DNA from: Natronospirillum sp965602035
Lineage (GTDB): Bacteria > Pseudomonadota > Gammaproteobacteria > Pseudomonadales > Natronospirillaceae
NCBI GenBank assembly: GCA_965602035.1
Contig: OZ271919.1
Span: 2,108,001 to 2,172,000, forward strand
Direction: 5' to 3'
Length of the DNA: 64,000 nucleotides
The notes under the pieces were generated by a model, which did not search any database, was not told the origin of the DNA, and saw nothing but the letters and a program-made list of their open reading frames with translations. The position numbers and the translations under genes were made by a program. Below, piece after piece: positions 17,050-26,338 of this stretch. The stretch's first letter is position 1; every line of letters begins with the position of its first letter.

Positions 17050-18495
17050 TCAGATTGAGCTGTCGAACACTTCTTCCATTTTCTTCGACGGTGCCGGTGT
17101 CGCGTTACTGACGACCAGAATGGCAATGGTCGAAAGAATCGCACCCGGTACAATTTCATACAGCCCCAGCGGCGTGCCTACGAGGTCCCAGATGACGACC
17201 GTTGCACCACCGACGATGATACCGGCCAGACAGCCCTGACGGTTCATGCGCTTCCAGAACAGCGACAGAATAACCGCCGGCCCGAAGGCAGCGCCGAACC
17301 CGGCCCAGGCGTAGGAAACCAGCTCCAGTACCACACTGTTCTCATCCAGAGAGATGAAGAACGCAACAAGAGCGATGATGACCACGGCAATCCGGCCGAT
17401 TTTCACCAGAGACTGGCTGTCAGCATTCGGGTTGAAGATCGCACGGTAGAAGTCCTCGGTCAGGGCCGAAGACGATACCAGCAGTTGCGAGTCGGCAGTG
17501 GACATAATGGCGGCGAGAATCGCTGCCAGCAGGAAGCCTGCAACCACCGGGTGGAACACGGATTCAACCAGTACAATAAACACGGTCTCGCCATCGCCCA
17601 GGTTACCCTGGAAATAACCGTGGCCGATCACACCCACGGCCATGGCACCAGCCAGACCGATTGCCGTCCAGGTAACACCGATGCGGCGTGCACTCTTGAC
17701 CGCCTCACGGCTCTCGATCGCCTTGAAGCGCGCCAGAATATGAGGCTGCCCGAAATAGCCGAGGCCCCATGCCAGGGACGAAATAATACCGATGGTACCA
17801 CCAGCGCCGGCCCACAGGCTCAGCATGTCACCGCTGCGGTCGCCCAGTGATTCAGTAAGGCTCATGTCCATGCTGTTCAGCGCCAGAATCGGTACCAGCA
17901 CCAGAGCGGCCGCCATCAGCAGCCCCTGAACCAGGTCCGTCCAGGATACGGCCAGAAAGCCGCCGAACAGCGTATAGGACACAATAGCCACCGTGCCGAT
18001 CAACACCGCCAGCGTGTAGTCCAGCCCGAATACTGATTCAAACAGCTTGCCACCGGCAACCAGACCGGAGCTGGTGTAGAACAGGAAGAACAGCAGAATG
18101 AATATCGCTGCAATCAGACGCAGCGCCGGATGGTCTTCAAACCGGTTGGCAAAATACTGGGGCAGTGTCAGTGAGTCACCGGCGTTGTAGGACATGGTCC
18201 GCAGACGCGGTGCGACGATGAGCCAGTTCAGATACGTACCGATCAACAGGCCGACACCGATCCAGCCTGCCCCGAGGCCTGAGGCAAACGCCGCCCCGGG
18301 CAGCCCGAGCAACAGCCAGCCGGACATATCGGAGGCACCGGCGGACAGCGCCGACGGCCAGGGCCCCAGCTTGCGGCCACCCAGAATATAGTCAGACAGG
18401 CTGTTGGTCTGGCGGTAGGCCCAGACACCTATGGCCAGCATACCCGCCAGATAGATGATAAAGGTAATGGTGATGGTAATGGTATTACCGTCCAT
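17050..18495 (-). CDS. putP: sodium/proline symporter PutP
   Basis: A 481-residue sodium:solute symporter with about 13 spans. Near the N-terminus it has YILGGRKLGPWPSALSAGASDMSGWL, shared by PutP proteins; the later segments SYTLFGGFLAVSWTDLVQG and GYFGQPHILARF are also family marks. It imports proline using the sodium gradient. It lies downstream of putA on the same strand (about 140 bp gap), so uptake and catabolism are grouped. ATG at 18495. Confidence 0.93.
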   Translation of the reverse strand: MDGNTITITITFIIYLAGMLAIGVWAYRQTNSLSDYILGGRKLGPWPSALSAGASDMSGWLLLGLPGAAFASGLGAGWIGVGLLIGTYLNWLIVAPRLRTMSYNAGDSLTLPQYFANRFEDHPALRLIAAIFILLFFLFYTSSGLVAGGKLFESVFGLDYTLAVLIGTVAIVSYTLFGGFLAVSWTDLVQGLLMAAALVLVPILALNSMDMSLTESLGDRSGDMLSLWAGAGGTIGIISSLAWGLGYFGQPHILARFKAIESREAVKSARRIGVTWTAIGLAGAMAVGVIGHGYFQGNLGDGETVFIVLVESVFHPVVAGFLLAAILAAIMSTADSQLLVSSSALTEDFYRAIFNPNADSQSLVKIGRIAVVIIALVAFFISLDENSVVLELVSYAWAGFGAAFGPAVILSLFWKRMNRQGCLAGIIVGGATVVIWDLVGTPLGLYEIVPGAILSTIAILVVSNATPAPSKKMEEVFDSSI

Positions 18496-18632
18496 ATTGA
18501 TTCCCTCAGATTATCGTTATTTTCAGCCAGCAGTTGCGTCGAGGTCGACGCCGCTTGCCAGCCACCCTGCACCCACTGTGGCGCTGCCCGTCCTTTTCAG
18601 ACAGCACCGGTCAGTAGCCCTTTACCTGCGGT

Positions 18633-21600
18633 TCAGCCGTCTCCCAGAGACAGCAGCGTGGCGTTGCCACCAACCGCCGTAGTATTGATGGTTCGGGTCC
18701 GCTCCGTGGCGAACCTGATAATGTAATTGGGTCCGCCGGCCTTGGGCCCGGTACCCGAGAGCCCGCGCCCCCCGAAAGGCTGCACACCGACCACCGCTCC
18801 GATCTGGTCACGGTTGATGTAGCAGTTGCCGACCCGCGTGTGCTTCTCGATATAGGCCGCCGTTGCTTCATTCCGCGAATGCACACCGAGCGTGAGGCCA
18901 TAGCCGGTGTCATTGACTGCGGCAATTACCCGGTCCAGATCCCGCTGGGCATAGCGATGCACATGGAGTATCGGGCCGAACTGCTCCCGGCCCAATGCGT
19001 CAAAGCTGGACAGGCTTACAAGCGTTGGTGGGACAAACGTGCCATTTCCGGCCTCTGCGGGCAATGGCGCTTCATGCAGAATGCGACCCTGTTCGCGACA
19101 AAGACGCAGATAATCGTTCAGGCTGTCTCGTGCCGGCCCGTCGATCACCGGCCCGACATCGGTTGCCGGGTCTGCGGGGTCACCGATATTCAGTTTGTCC
19201 ATCGCCCCTTCGATCAACTCGATCACGCGATCGGCAATATCTTCCTGCACACACAGTACCCGCAGTGCGGAGCAGCGCTGGCCTGCCGACGCAAACGAGG
19301 AGCGCAGCACGTCGCGCACGACCTGCTCCGGCAGTGCTGTTGAATCAACGAGCATGGCATTCTGGCCACCGGTTTCGGCGATCAGGGTCGGAATGGCACC
19401 ATCCCGTGCTGCCAGTTGGCGGTTTATCCGGTGCGCCGTCTCAGTGGAGCCGGTAAACGCGACCCCCGTCACGCGCTGATCGGGTATAACGGCTTCGCCG
19501 ATCGTGGCGCCGGCACCCGGCAAAAACTGGAGCACCTCTCCGGGCGCGCCCGCCTGGTGGTACAGCTCAATCGCGCGGGCAGCAACCAGAGAGGTCGCTT
19601 CGGCTGGCTTGGCCAGCACACTGTTGCCGGCGACCAGCGCCGCGCTGATCTGACCCAGAAAAATGGCCAGGGGGAAGTTCCAGGGGCTGATGCACAGGAA
19701 AACCCCCCGCCCCTCATAATAAAGTTCATTGGACTCGCCGGTGGGTCCGGGCATCTGCTTCGGACTCTGGAACTCGGCACGCGCCTGCTGGGCATAGAAG
19801 CGACAGAAGTCAACGGCTTCACGGACTTCATCGATACCGTCCTGCAGGGTCTTGCCGGCTTCCCGCGTGCAAAGCGCGATAAGCTCACCCTCGTTTTCCT
19901 CCAGAAGGTCAGCCATGCGCTCAAGAACTCCGGCTCGCTGTGCAACCGGCGTGTGATTCCAGGCAGGCTGTGCCGCCGACGCGACCTTCAGTGCCTCCTG
20001 AGCCTGTTGTTCAGAGGTATAATGAACCAGTCCAACCTCATCCCCATGGTTCTGTGGGCTCAGCACTGTCACCTGGTTCTCACTGTCCAGCGCGTTGCCA
20101 CCCACAACCGGACGCGCTTCCCAGTAATGGCTGCGGAACCGGGTAATGTCATCCATCAAGGCGCTCCTGTCATGGCGGATCATTATGTTGTGGCCTCTCG
20201 AATTCCGGCGCTGATCGCCGTAAATATCGGCTGGCAGCGGAATTCTGGGGTTGGCATGGGTCTTGTGCCCACGGACCCGGTGAATCGGACTCTCTATCAG
20301 GTTCGATACCGGAGTTCGTGCATCCACCAGACGATGCACGAACGAGGAGTTTGCGCCGTTTTCCAGCAGGCGGCGTACCAGGTAGGGCAACAGGTCCTTG
20401 TGAGCCCCTACCGGCGCGTAGATGCGCACGGCGCGGTCCATATCAGCCATCAGTGAGTCGTACAGTGCGTCACCCATGCCATGAAGGCGCTGGAACTCAT
20501 ACTCCCGGCCGTTGCCCATGGTCAGTATGGCAGCCACTGTATGCGCGTTATGAGTGGCAAACTGCGGGAACAGATGCCCCTGAACGAGATCGCTGAGCAT
20601 GTATCGGGCACATGCCAGATACGACACATCGGTATTTTCCTTGCGCGTGAACACCGGGTAACCGGCATCACCGAGTTGCTGGCAATGCTTGATTTCAGTG
20701 TCCCAGTACGCGCCCTTGACCAGGCGCACCGGTATACAGTCTCCCTGCTTCTCGGCCAGTGCCCGCAGGTAACCCAGCGCGCCGAGCGCCCGCTTCGAGT
20801 AAGCCTGCACCACCATGCCGAAATTGCCGAAGCCGACAATATCGGGGTGAGAATACACGCGCTCGAAGATCTGCAGGGACATTTCCAACCGGTCTGCTTC
20901 TTCGGCGTCAATGGTCACACCGATGTTGGCCGGCCTGGCGGCGCGGACCAGCCCCAGTACCCGCTCTGCCAGTTCTGCCACCACCGTTTCGCCCTGAAGG
21001 GCCTCGTAGCGCGGGTGCAGCGCGGACAATTTAATGGAAATGCTGGGCTGGAGAAGGTCTTTCGGCCATTTCGGCGCCGATTTCACCAGCGCCTGAATGG
21101 CATCATGGTAGTCGTCCCAGTACCGCCGGGCGTCGGCGTCTGTCATTGCCGCCTCGCCCAGCATGTCGAACGAATAGGTATACCCCTTGGCCCGGTAACT
21201 CTTGCCGTTTTTCAACGCTTCGCGAATGGTTTCACCGAGTACAAACTGGCGACCCATGATCCGCATGGCCTGATGCATGGCCTGCCGAATAACGGGTTCG
21301 CCCGCGCGATTGATCAGTTTTTCCAGCATGTTGGCCGGCGACCGTTCTCTGGTCTCCAACTGGGTCACCCGTCCTGTCAGCAACAGGCCCCAGGTAGAAG
21401 CATTGACGAACAATGAATCGGATTTGCCAAGATGCGCCCGCCAGTCGGCCGGCGACAGCTTGTCCCGGATCAGGTCATCGGCCGTCTCGGCGTCCGGCAC
21501 CCGCATCAGCGCCTCGGCCAGGCACATGAGTATCACGCCTTCTTCATTGTCGAGGCTGTACTCCTGTAGCAGTTTATCCACCGCGTGAGCGACTTCCGTA

Positions 21601-21809
21601 TCGTTTCGGACCTGGCGGACAATCTGCTCAGCGCGATGGACAATTTCCTGTTCAGTGGTCTCATCCACCCAGGCGAGCGGCACCAATGCGTTGACGATCT
21701 CGGTTTCATCGTGCGCATACAATTCCGAAATGGCATCCAGCCACTGATCTGTCGACCAGTCAGACAGCGGTTCACGGAAAAGCCGTTCGGGCACCAGTTG
21801 TGTATGCAT
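18633..21809 (-). CDS. putA: bifunctional proline dehydrogenase/P5C dehydrogenase PutA
   Basis: A 1058-residue PutA. The FAD-dependent proline dehydrogenase domain (about residues 170-470) is followed by NAD-dependent P5C dehydrogenase (about 560-1000) with AETGGQNAML and the catalytic cysteine near residue 846 in AGQRCSAL. Together they turn proline into glutamate. The length and the N-terminus MHTQLVPERLF show no ribbon-helix-helix domain, so it cannot repress its own gene as the E. coli protein does. I chose ATG 21809 (GAGGA 9 bases before) over ATG 21815, whose spacing is only 3 bases. The adjacent AraC regulator is the likely activator. Confidence 0.94.
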   Translation of the reverse strand: MHTQLVPERLFREPLSDWSTDQWLDAISELYAHDETEIVNALVPLAWVDETTEQEIVHRAEQIVRQVRNDTEVAHAVDKLLQEYSLDNEEGVILMCLAEALMRVPDAETADDLIRDKLSPADWRAHLGKSDSLFVNASTWGLLLTGRVTQLETRERSPANMLEKLINRAGEPVIRQAMHQAMRIMGRQFVLGETIREALKNGKSYRAKGYTYSFDMLGEAAMTDADARRYWDDYHDAIQALVKSAPKWPKDLLQPSISIKLSALHPRYEALQGETVVAELAERVLGLVRAARPANIGVTIDAEEADRLEMSLQIFERVYSHPDIVGFGNFGMVVQAYSKRALGALGYLRALAEKQGDCIPVRLVKGAYWDTEIKHCQQLGDAGYPVFTRKENTDVSYLACARYMLSDLVQGHLFPQFATHNAHTVAAILTMGNGREYEFQRLHGMGDALYDSLMADMDRAVRIYAPVGAHKDLLPYLVRRLLENGANSSFVHRLVDARTPVSNLIESPIHRVRGHKTHANPRIPLPADIYGDQRRNSRGHNIMIRHDRSALMDDITRFRSHYWEARPVVGGNALDSENQVTVLSPQNHGDEVGLVHYTSEQQAQEALKVASAAQPAWNHTPVAQRAGVLERMADLLEENEGELIALCTREAGKTLQDGIDEVREAVDFCRFYAQQARAEFQSPKQMPGPTGESNELYYEGRGVFLCISPWNFPLAIFLGQISAALVAGNSVLAKPAEATSLVAARAIELYHQAGAPGEVLQFLPGAGATIGEAVIPDQRVTGVAFTGSTETAHRINRQLAARDGAIPTLIAETGGQNAMLVDSTALPEQVVRDVLRSSFASAGQRCSALRVLCVQEDIADRVIELIEGAMDKLNIGDPADPATDVGPVIDGPARDSLNDYLRLCREQGRILHEAPLPAEAGNGTFVPPTLVSLSSFDALGREQFGPILHVHRYAQRDLDRVIAAVNDTGYGLTLGVHSRNEATAAYIEKHTRVGNCYINRDQIGAVVGVQPFGGRGLSGTGPKAGGPNYIIRFATERTRTINTTAVGGNATLLSLGDG

Positions 21810-21889
21810 ATCCATCCGTCCTCTGCATCATCCGGTATCGTGCGTATCGCAGTACTCAGGACAACATAGAAGAGACCGTACGGCTTGTC

Positions 21890-21926
21890 TTATCCGAAAC
21901 AACGGTGCATTTATCCAAAACAACGG
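21890..21926. promoter_or_regulatory. direct repeat, candidate AraC-family (PruR-like) site before putA
   Basis: Two 16-bp copies, TTATCCGAAACAACGG (21890-21905) and TTATCCAAAACAACGG (21911-21926), differ at one base and are offset by 21 bp, two helical turns. Such tandem half-sites are typical of AraC/XylS activators. They lie about 80 bp before putA and 64 bp after the AraC gene. Confidence 0.65.
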
Positions 21927-21989
21927 AAAAGCGGGTACCGGTGGGAAAACGGTGGGGAACAGTGCCCTGGTTCGTATGCTCGACGGCGA

Positions 21990-22778
21990 TCAGTAAAGAA
22001 GCGGTTTACCGGACTCTTCGCGTACAGCGGTGGGGGAAATATGCCGTTCGCGCTGCATGGCGCGCGTCAGCGCACTCTGATTGGCAAATCCGACCTGCAG
22101 CGCTATATCGGCTACCGGCTGACGCGTGTTGCGCAGCAGCCAGGCTGCTACGTCGAGCCGGATCCTGAGGACAAACTGATAGGGCGAATACCCGGTTTTC
22201 AGGCGGAATGCCTCCTGAAACTGACTCACACTCAGGCAGCACAGATCCGCCAGATCGGCTACCCGGATGGTCTCGGAAAGATGCTGGTGAATCCAGGCTT
22301 CCAGCCGGGGCATCTGGATACGCCCCGAAGCGATGGCCGGGAGTGTAGCGGCCTCATCGATCCGATGAAACAGGGCATGCAACAGGGTACCGATAAGATG
22401 GCCGGCCAGCCAGTCGTCATCAGGCGCCCGGGTCACTTCGCCCCCGACGGTGCGCAGCAAGCGGACAAAATCCATGTCGAGGTCAACATAGCGCGGCTGA
22501 TCAAACAACTGGTCAAGCAGTTGCGGGTGCAGTAGTGACACGGCCGGACTGGAGGGATCAACGTTGACGATCAGCATCCGGTTATCGCCGATACCCTGAA
22601 AGGCGTGGCTGTACTCCGAGGGTACCAGACAACCAACCCAAGGGTTCACTTCATGTCCGCCGGGCCCCTCCAGCTCGAACTCGGCACGACCGCGCAGACC
22701 GAAGACCAGTTGGTGATGGCTGTGGTGGTGAGTCTGAGCCGCCGTCGATAACGCCTGAATCTGGGTTTCTGTCGTCAT
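21990..22778 (-). CDS. AraC-family regulator, probable activator of put genes
   Basis: A 262-residue AraC/XylS regulator with an N-terminal cupin-like sensor part (HHHSHHQLVFGLRG near the start) and a C-terminal double helix-turn-helix (ADLCCLSVSQFQEAFRLKTG and IALQVGFANQSALTRAM). ATG 22778 follows AGGGAGG; the in-frame ATG at 22805 has no such site. It lies directly upstream of putA on the same strand. In Pseudomonas an AraC-family protein, PruR, activates putA-putP, and the same role is inferred here. Confidence 0.85.
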   Translation of the reverse strand: MTTETQIQALSTAAQTHHHSHHQLVFGLRGRAEFELEGPGGHEVNPWVGCLVPSEYSHAFQGIGDNRMLIVNVDPSSPAVSLLHPQLLDQLFDQPRYVDLDMDFVRLLRTVGGEVTRAPDDDWLAGHLIGTLLHALFHRIDEAATLPAIASGRIQMPRLEAWIHQHLSETIRVADLADLCCLSVSQFQEAFRLKTGYSPYQFVLRIRLDVAAWLLRNTRQPVADIALQVGFANQSALTRAMQRERHISPTAVREESGKPLLY

Positions 22779-22863
22779 ACGGCCCTCCCTGTTCCACCGC
22801 AGCACTCGACCCGAGAATAGCCTCTATACAATAACCTTACAAGCAGGCGAAATCCGGCTCGTT

Positions 22864-24432
22864 CTAGCGGCTGAACCGGTCGACGAGTGAGGCCTGTTCC
22901 CGTGCTTTTTCGGCGATACCATCCACCAGGCGCGCGCCCTCTTTCATGTCCTCGTTGGTCTCTTCAGCGCTGCCCGCAATCCGGCTGGTTGAATCGGAGA
23001 TTTCATTGGCGGCCGTCTCCTGTTCTGATGCCGCCTGGGATATGTTTTCGCTGCTGCGTTCAATATCCGCCACCGCCGCCAGAATCGCGCTCATCTGTTC
23101 GTTCGCACGGTCAATGGCGTCCACACCGCCAACCGCCTCGTCCCGGCTTCGCTGTATGGCGACCACCGCATCCTCGGTTGCCGAGGCCAGGTGATTCAAC
23201 AGGTCACTGATCGAGACGGTACTTTCCTGGGTCCGTTGCGCCAGGCTCCTCACTTCGTCGGCGACCACGGCAAAACCGCGGCCCTGTTCACCGGCCCTCG
23301 CCGCCTCAATGGCGGCATTGAGGGCGAGCAGGTTAGTCTGCTCGGCAATTGCGCCGATGCTGTCGACGGCGGATTTGATATCTCCGGAGTCGGTAGACAG
23401 CCTGCTGACCACATCCGTTGCCTTGCCGACCTCCTCGCTGAGGCGATTGATCTTCGTGACCGCTTCTTCGAGGATGGTCGAGCCGTCATTGGCCTGTTGG
23501 CTGACATTGGCGGTCTGCGTTGCCGTCGCCCGGGTGTTCTCGGCAACCTCACGAATGGTCGCTGACATTTCGTGAACAGCGGCGGCTACCGTGTCGGTAT
23601 CAGAACGCTGGTTGGCGACCCGTTCAGCAACCTGATGAATGCGCTGGCTGGTATGGCCGGTCGCCTCACTGAGAGAGGCCGACAGGTTTGCCATTCTGCC
23701 CAGCACTGTCTGGCTGTGGTGCTGCTGTGCCAGCATGGCCAGGCGGAATTGCCCCAGAACGCCGATATCACCGGTATACACATACTGGGCTACCGGGTCA
23801 TTGATAATGTCCCGGGCAAACGCCGCACGCCGACGCAGGACCCCGGCCGGCAGTACACCGCCACCAATCGCGGTGCCGATAGCCGTCAGCGCCTGGGTGA
23901 CCAGACCCGCCTGAGCGAGGCTCCCGAGGTTGATCAACAGTAGCGCCAGTGCCCCGATCAGGACACCACTGGCGATAAACGGCTTTGCTGCCCGTAGGCG
24001 GTCAGCGACTGTGAAGGGCTTCCGGCCGGCATTGAGACGACCATACAACCGCTCGGCCCGCGCCTGCATAACCGGGTTCGTTTTCACACGAACGGATTCA
24101 TAGCCGACGATCTGGTCACCTTCCCAGACCGGCATCACGTAGGCATCGACCCAATAGTGATCACCGTTCTTGCAGCGGTTCTTCACCAGGCCCATCCACG
24201 GGCGACCACTCTGCACACGATCCCAGAGCATTTTGAACGCGGCCTGGGGCATATCCGGGTGTCGAAGTATGTTGTGTGCTTCGCCGATCAACTCATCGGC
24301 TGAGTAACCGCTGATTCGCACGAATGTATCGTTGCAGTGGGTGATACGGCTTTTCGGATCGGTTGCCGAAATGAGCTGTTCACCGGATTTTACCGGCACT
24401 TCTTTCTGGGTAACGGGACCGGTTTTTCGCAT
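22864..24432 (-). CDS. Aer-like PAS-containing methyl-accepting chemotaxis protein
   Basis: A 522-residue energy-taxis receptor. The N-terminal PAS domain (about residues 15-125: DPKSRITHCNDTFVRISGYS, HPDMPQAAFKMLW, GDHYWVDAYVMPVWEG) matches the FAD-binding PAS of Aer. Hydrophobic segments near 155-200 anchor it, and a cytoplasmic signalling domain follows with the conserved hairpin tip EAARAGEQGRGFAVVADEVR. No periplasmic ligand domain is present. It should sense redox state and signal to CheA/CheW. ATG at 24432. Confidence 0.88.
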   Translation of the reverse strand: MRKTGPVTQKEVPVKSGEQLISATDPKSRITHCNDTFVRISGYSADELIGEAHNILRHPDMPQAAFKMLWDRVQSGRPWMGLVKNRCKNGDHYWVDAYVMPVWEGDQIVGYESVRVKTNPVMQARAERLYGRLNAGRKPFTVADRLRAAKPFIASGVLIGALALLLINLGSLAQAGLVTQALTAIGTAIGGGVLPAGVLRRRAAFARDIINDPVAQYVYTGDIGVLGQFRLAMLAQQHHSQTVLGRMANLSASLSEATGHTSQRIHQVAERVANQRSDTDTVAAAVHEMSATIREVAENTRATATQTANVSQQANDGSTILEEAVTKINRLSEEVGKATDVVSRLSTDSGDIKSAVDSIGAIAEQTNLLALNAAIEAARAGEQGRGFAVVADEVRSLAQRTQESTVSISDLLNHLASATEDAVVAIQRSRDEAVGGVDAIDRANEQMSAILAAVADIERSSENISQAASEQETAANEISDSTSRIAGSAEETNEDMKEGARLVDGIAEKAREQASLVDRFSR

Positions 24433-24509
24433 CTGACCAGATTTCCTGTTGCTGAGTCTTTCGATTCACCGCCGGCACGTCGACAGAGCGGCTCACCCGG
24501 GAGTGTGTC

Positions 24510-24551
24510 GGCCGAATATTACATTTCTCCAATGAATGTTACCATTCGGCC
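24510..24551. promoter_or_regulatory. hairpin/dyad in the aer-DUF2288 divergent region
   Basis: GGCCGAAT (24510-24517) and ATTCGGCC (24544-24551) are perfect inverse copies around a 26-base AT-rich core that itself contains ACATT/AATGT. It lies between two divergent genes. Confidence 0.45.
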
Positions 24552-24587
24552 TCAAATCCCCGAGCTGATCGCCTGCAGGAGTCGCCA

Positions 24588-24902
24588 ATGTCTGAGCCCC
24601 GAGACGACCTCACCCATGAGCAACTGAAGGCGGTACTCAATCGCGAGACGGCGCGCATCCGCTGGCATGAGCTCCAGCCCCAGTTCGCGCGGGGTCAGGT
24701 GATTTCGGTTGCACCGGAACTGGACCTGATCGAGGTTGCTTCGGAACTTATCCGTGACAACACCACACAGGTCACCGAATGGCGGGATACTGGCAGCCTC
24801 GGTCCGGTCGAGGCGTCGACGGCCCAGGGGTGGTATGACGAAGACGCCACAGTATGGGCCGTCGTGGTAGCGCCCTGGGTACTGGTGCAGGCAGCCGCCT
24901 AG
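24588..24902 (+). CDS. DUF2288 family protein
   Basis: A 104-residue soluble protein of the DUF2288 family, recognised by the pattern LKAVLNRETARIRWHELQPQ, a central DLIEVASELIRDNT and the C-terminal VWAVVVAPWVLVQAAA. The family's function is unknown. ATG at 24588, with CAGGAG 13 bases before it. It is divergent from aer and meets the methyltransferase gene end-on (4-bp gap), so it is an isolated single gene. Confidence 0.8.
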   Translation: MSEPRDDLTHEQLKAVLNRETARIRWHELQPQFARGQVISVAPELDLIEVASELIRDNTTQVTEWRDTGSLGPVEASTAQGWYDEDATVWAVVVAPWVLVQAAA

Positions 24903-24906
24903 AACT

Positions 24907-26337
24907 TCACCGCACTGCCATCCACGCCACGAATTGGGTGTTGCGGAATAGCGGCCAGACACGACGGAATCCGGCGTCTTTGAGCAAGCGCTCATTCTGC
25001 ACTTCCGTCAGCGGCGTCAGCACACCCTCCAGGCTGGCATCTTTTGCATCGATTTCATCCTGACTGAACCCCTGCTGCCGTTTGAACCGGTGCAACAGGC
25101 GTCGGGTCAATTGCTCGAACTCCCGGTCTTCCTGCTGCACCTTTTCCGCCAGTACCAGCACACCACCGTCTGCCAACCGATTATAAACCCGCTGCAGCAG
25201 TGCCGGTCTTTCTTCCACCGGCAGAAACTGCAGGGTGTAACAGAGAATGGCCAGGTCTGCGGTACCCCAGTGCGCAGACCGGATGTCCGAGCACGAGTAG
25301 GCGAGGTTCGGTGCCTGGCGGGTTTGTGCTTTTGCGATCATCCCGGGTTCAGAGTCTATACCCAGCACCGTTGCGCCCGTTAACGCCCGGCTCAACCGGT
25401 ACGTCAGGTTGCCCGTCGAGCAACCGAGTTCAACAATATGCCCACCGGGCCGAACCCGCTCCTCGGCCAGAAGTACAATCAGTTCGTGCAGTGTGTCGTA
25501 GAACGGGATCGAGCGCCGCACATGCTGGTCGAAGGTTTTCCAGGTCCCGGCGCCGAACTGCCATTCTCCCCGTGCTGCCGCCAGCGAATCTCCCACCGGC
25601 CTGACGACACCGGGCCCGTCCGGTTTACGCAACCGCCAGAAATGTTGCTGCACGGAATCGAAGGCCGCCTCGTAGGTGGTCAGGTGGCCCGACGTCTCGG
25701 GTTCGAATTCGGATTCCAGCCACTCCGTGTAGGTGTCGAGGGTACGGAAGTAGCACAGTGGGTGGCGTTGCCAGGCCGCCAGCAATCGCTGCCACCAGCG
25801 CCCGGATTCGAACAGCACCTGGCCACTGTTGGCCAGCCGGATCACGGGCAACCCGAACAGGCCGAACCCGCCGGGCGGACGACAGCTCTCGTGCACGAAC
25901 AGCGTGCCACCCACCCGCAATGCCCGCGCTGCCTGTCGAATCACCTGCTGCACGTCCGCGTCGTCGAGATAGAGCAACAGCCAGTTGATGAACACCAGAT
26001 CAAACTGTTCCCGCCCCAGATCAAGCTCGGTGACATCCCCCGCTTCCACCACCACGTTGTCGAACCCCGCCAGACGCTGACGGTTTATGCGGACACTCTG
26101 GGGTGACAGATCGACGGCCAGCACGGATTCAGCTTGGCGTGCGAACAAACGGGTATAGCGCCCGGTGCCGGCACCCAGCTCCAGCACACGACGCCCGCTC
26201 AGTGGCGGCAGCAGCCCCAGCACCTCGGCCTGCTCGGCTTCGTTCAGTGCGCTCAGCTCAGGGTTGTCTGTGAGCTCACTGCCCAGGGACGGCGCGGCAG
26301 CCTGTCGCCAGAAGTCTCTTGCGCGTGACCGGCCCAT
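24907..26337 (-). CDS. protein with two tandem SAM-dependent methyltransferase domains
   Basis: A 476-residue protein in which two Rossmann methyltransferase folds are fused. The first has motif I VLELGAGTGRY at about residues 51-61, with VDLSPQSVRINRQRL and FINWLLLYLDD following. The second has IVELGCSTGNLTYRL near residue 310 and the CmoA/CmoB-like segment SIPFYDTLHELIVLLAEERV. Both SAM-binding glycine motifs look intact. The ATG at 26337 lies just after the stop of the FMN-protein gene (TGACATG), so they are co-translated. Substrate unknown; the second half may act on a small molecule or tRNA modification. Confidence 0.72.
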   Translation of the reverse strand: MGRSRARDFWRQAAAPSLGSELTDNPELSALNEAEQAEVLGLLPPLSGRRVLELGAGTGRYTRLFARQAESVLAVDLSPQSVRINRQRLAGFDNVVVEAGDVTELDLGREQFDLVFINWLLLYLDDADVQQVIRQAARALRVGGTLFVHESCRPPGGFGLFGLPVIRLANSGQVLFESGRWWQRLLAAWQRHPLCYFRTLDTYTEWLESEFEPETSGHLTTYEAAFDSVQQHFWRLRKPDGPGVVRPVGDSLAAARGEWQFGAGTWKTFDQHVRRSIPFYDTLHELIVLLAEERVRPGGHIVELGCSTGNLTYRLSRALTGATVLGIDSEPGMIAKAQTRQAPNLAYSCSDIRSAHWGTADLAILCYTLQFLPVEERPALLQRVYNRLADGGVLVLAEKVQQEDREFEQLTRRLLHRFKRQQGFSQDEIDAKDASLEGVLTPLTEVQNERLLKDAGFRRVWPLFRNTQFVAWMAVR

Positions 26338-26338
26338 G

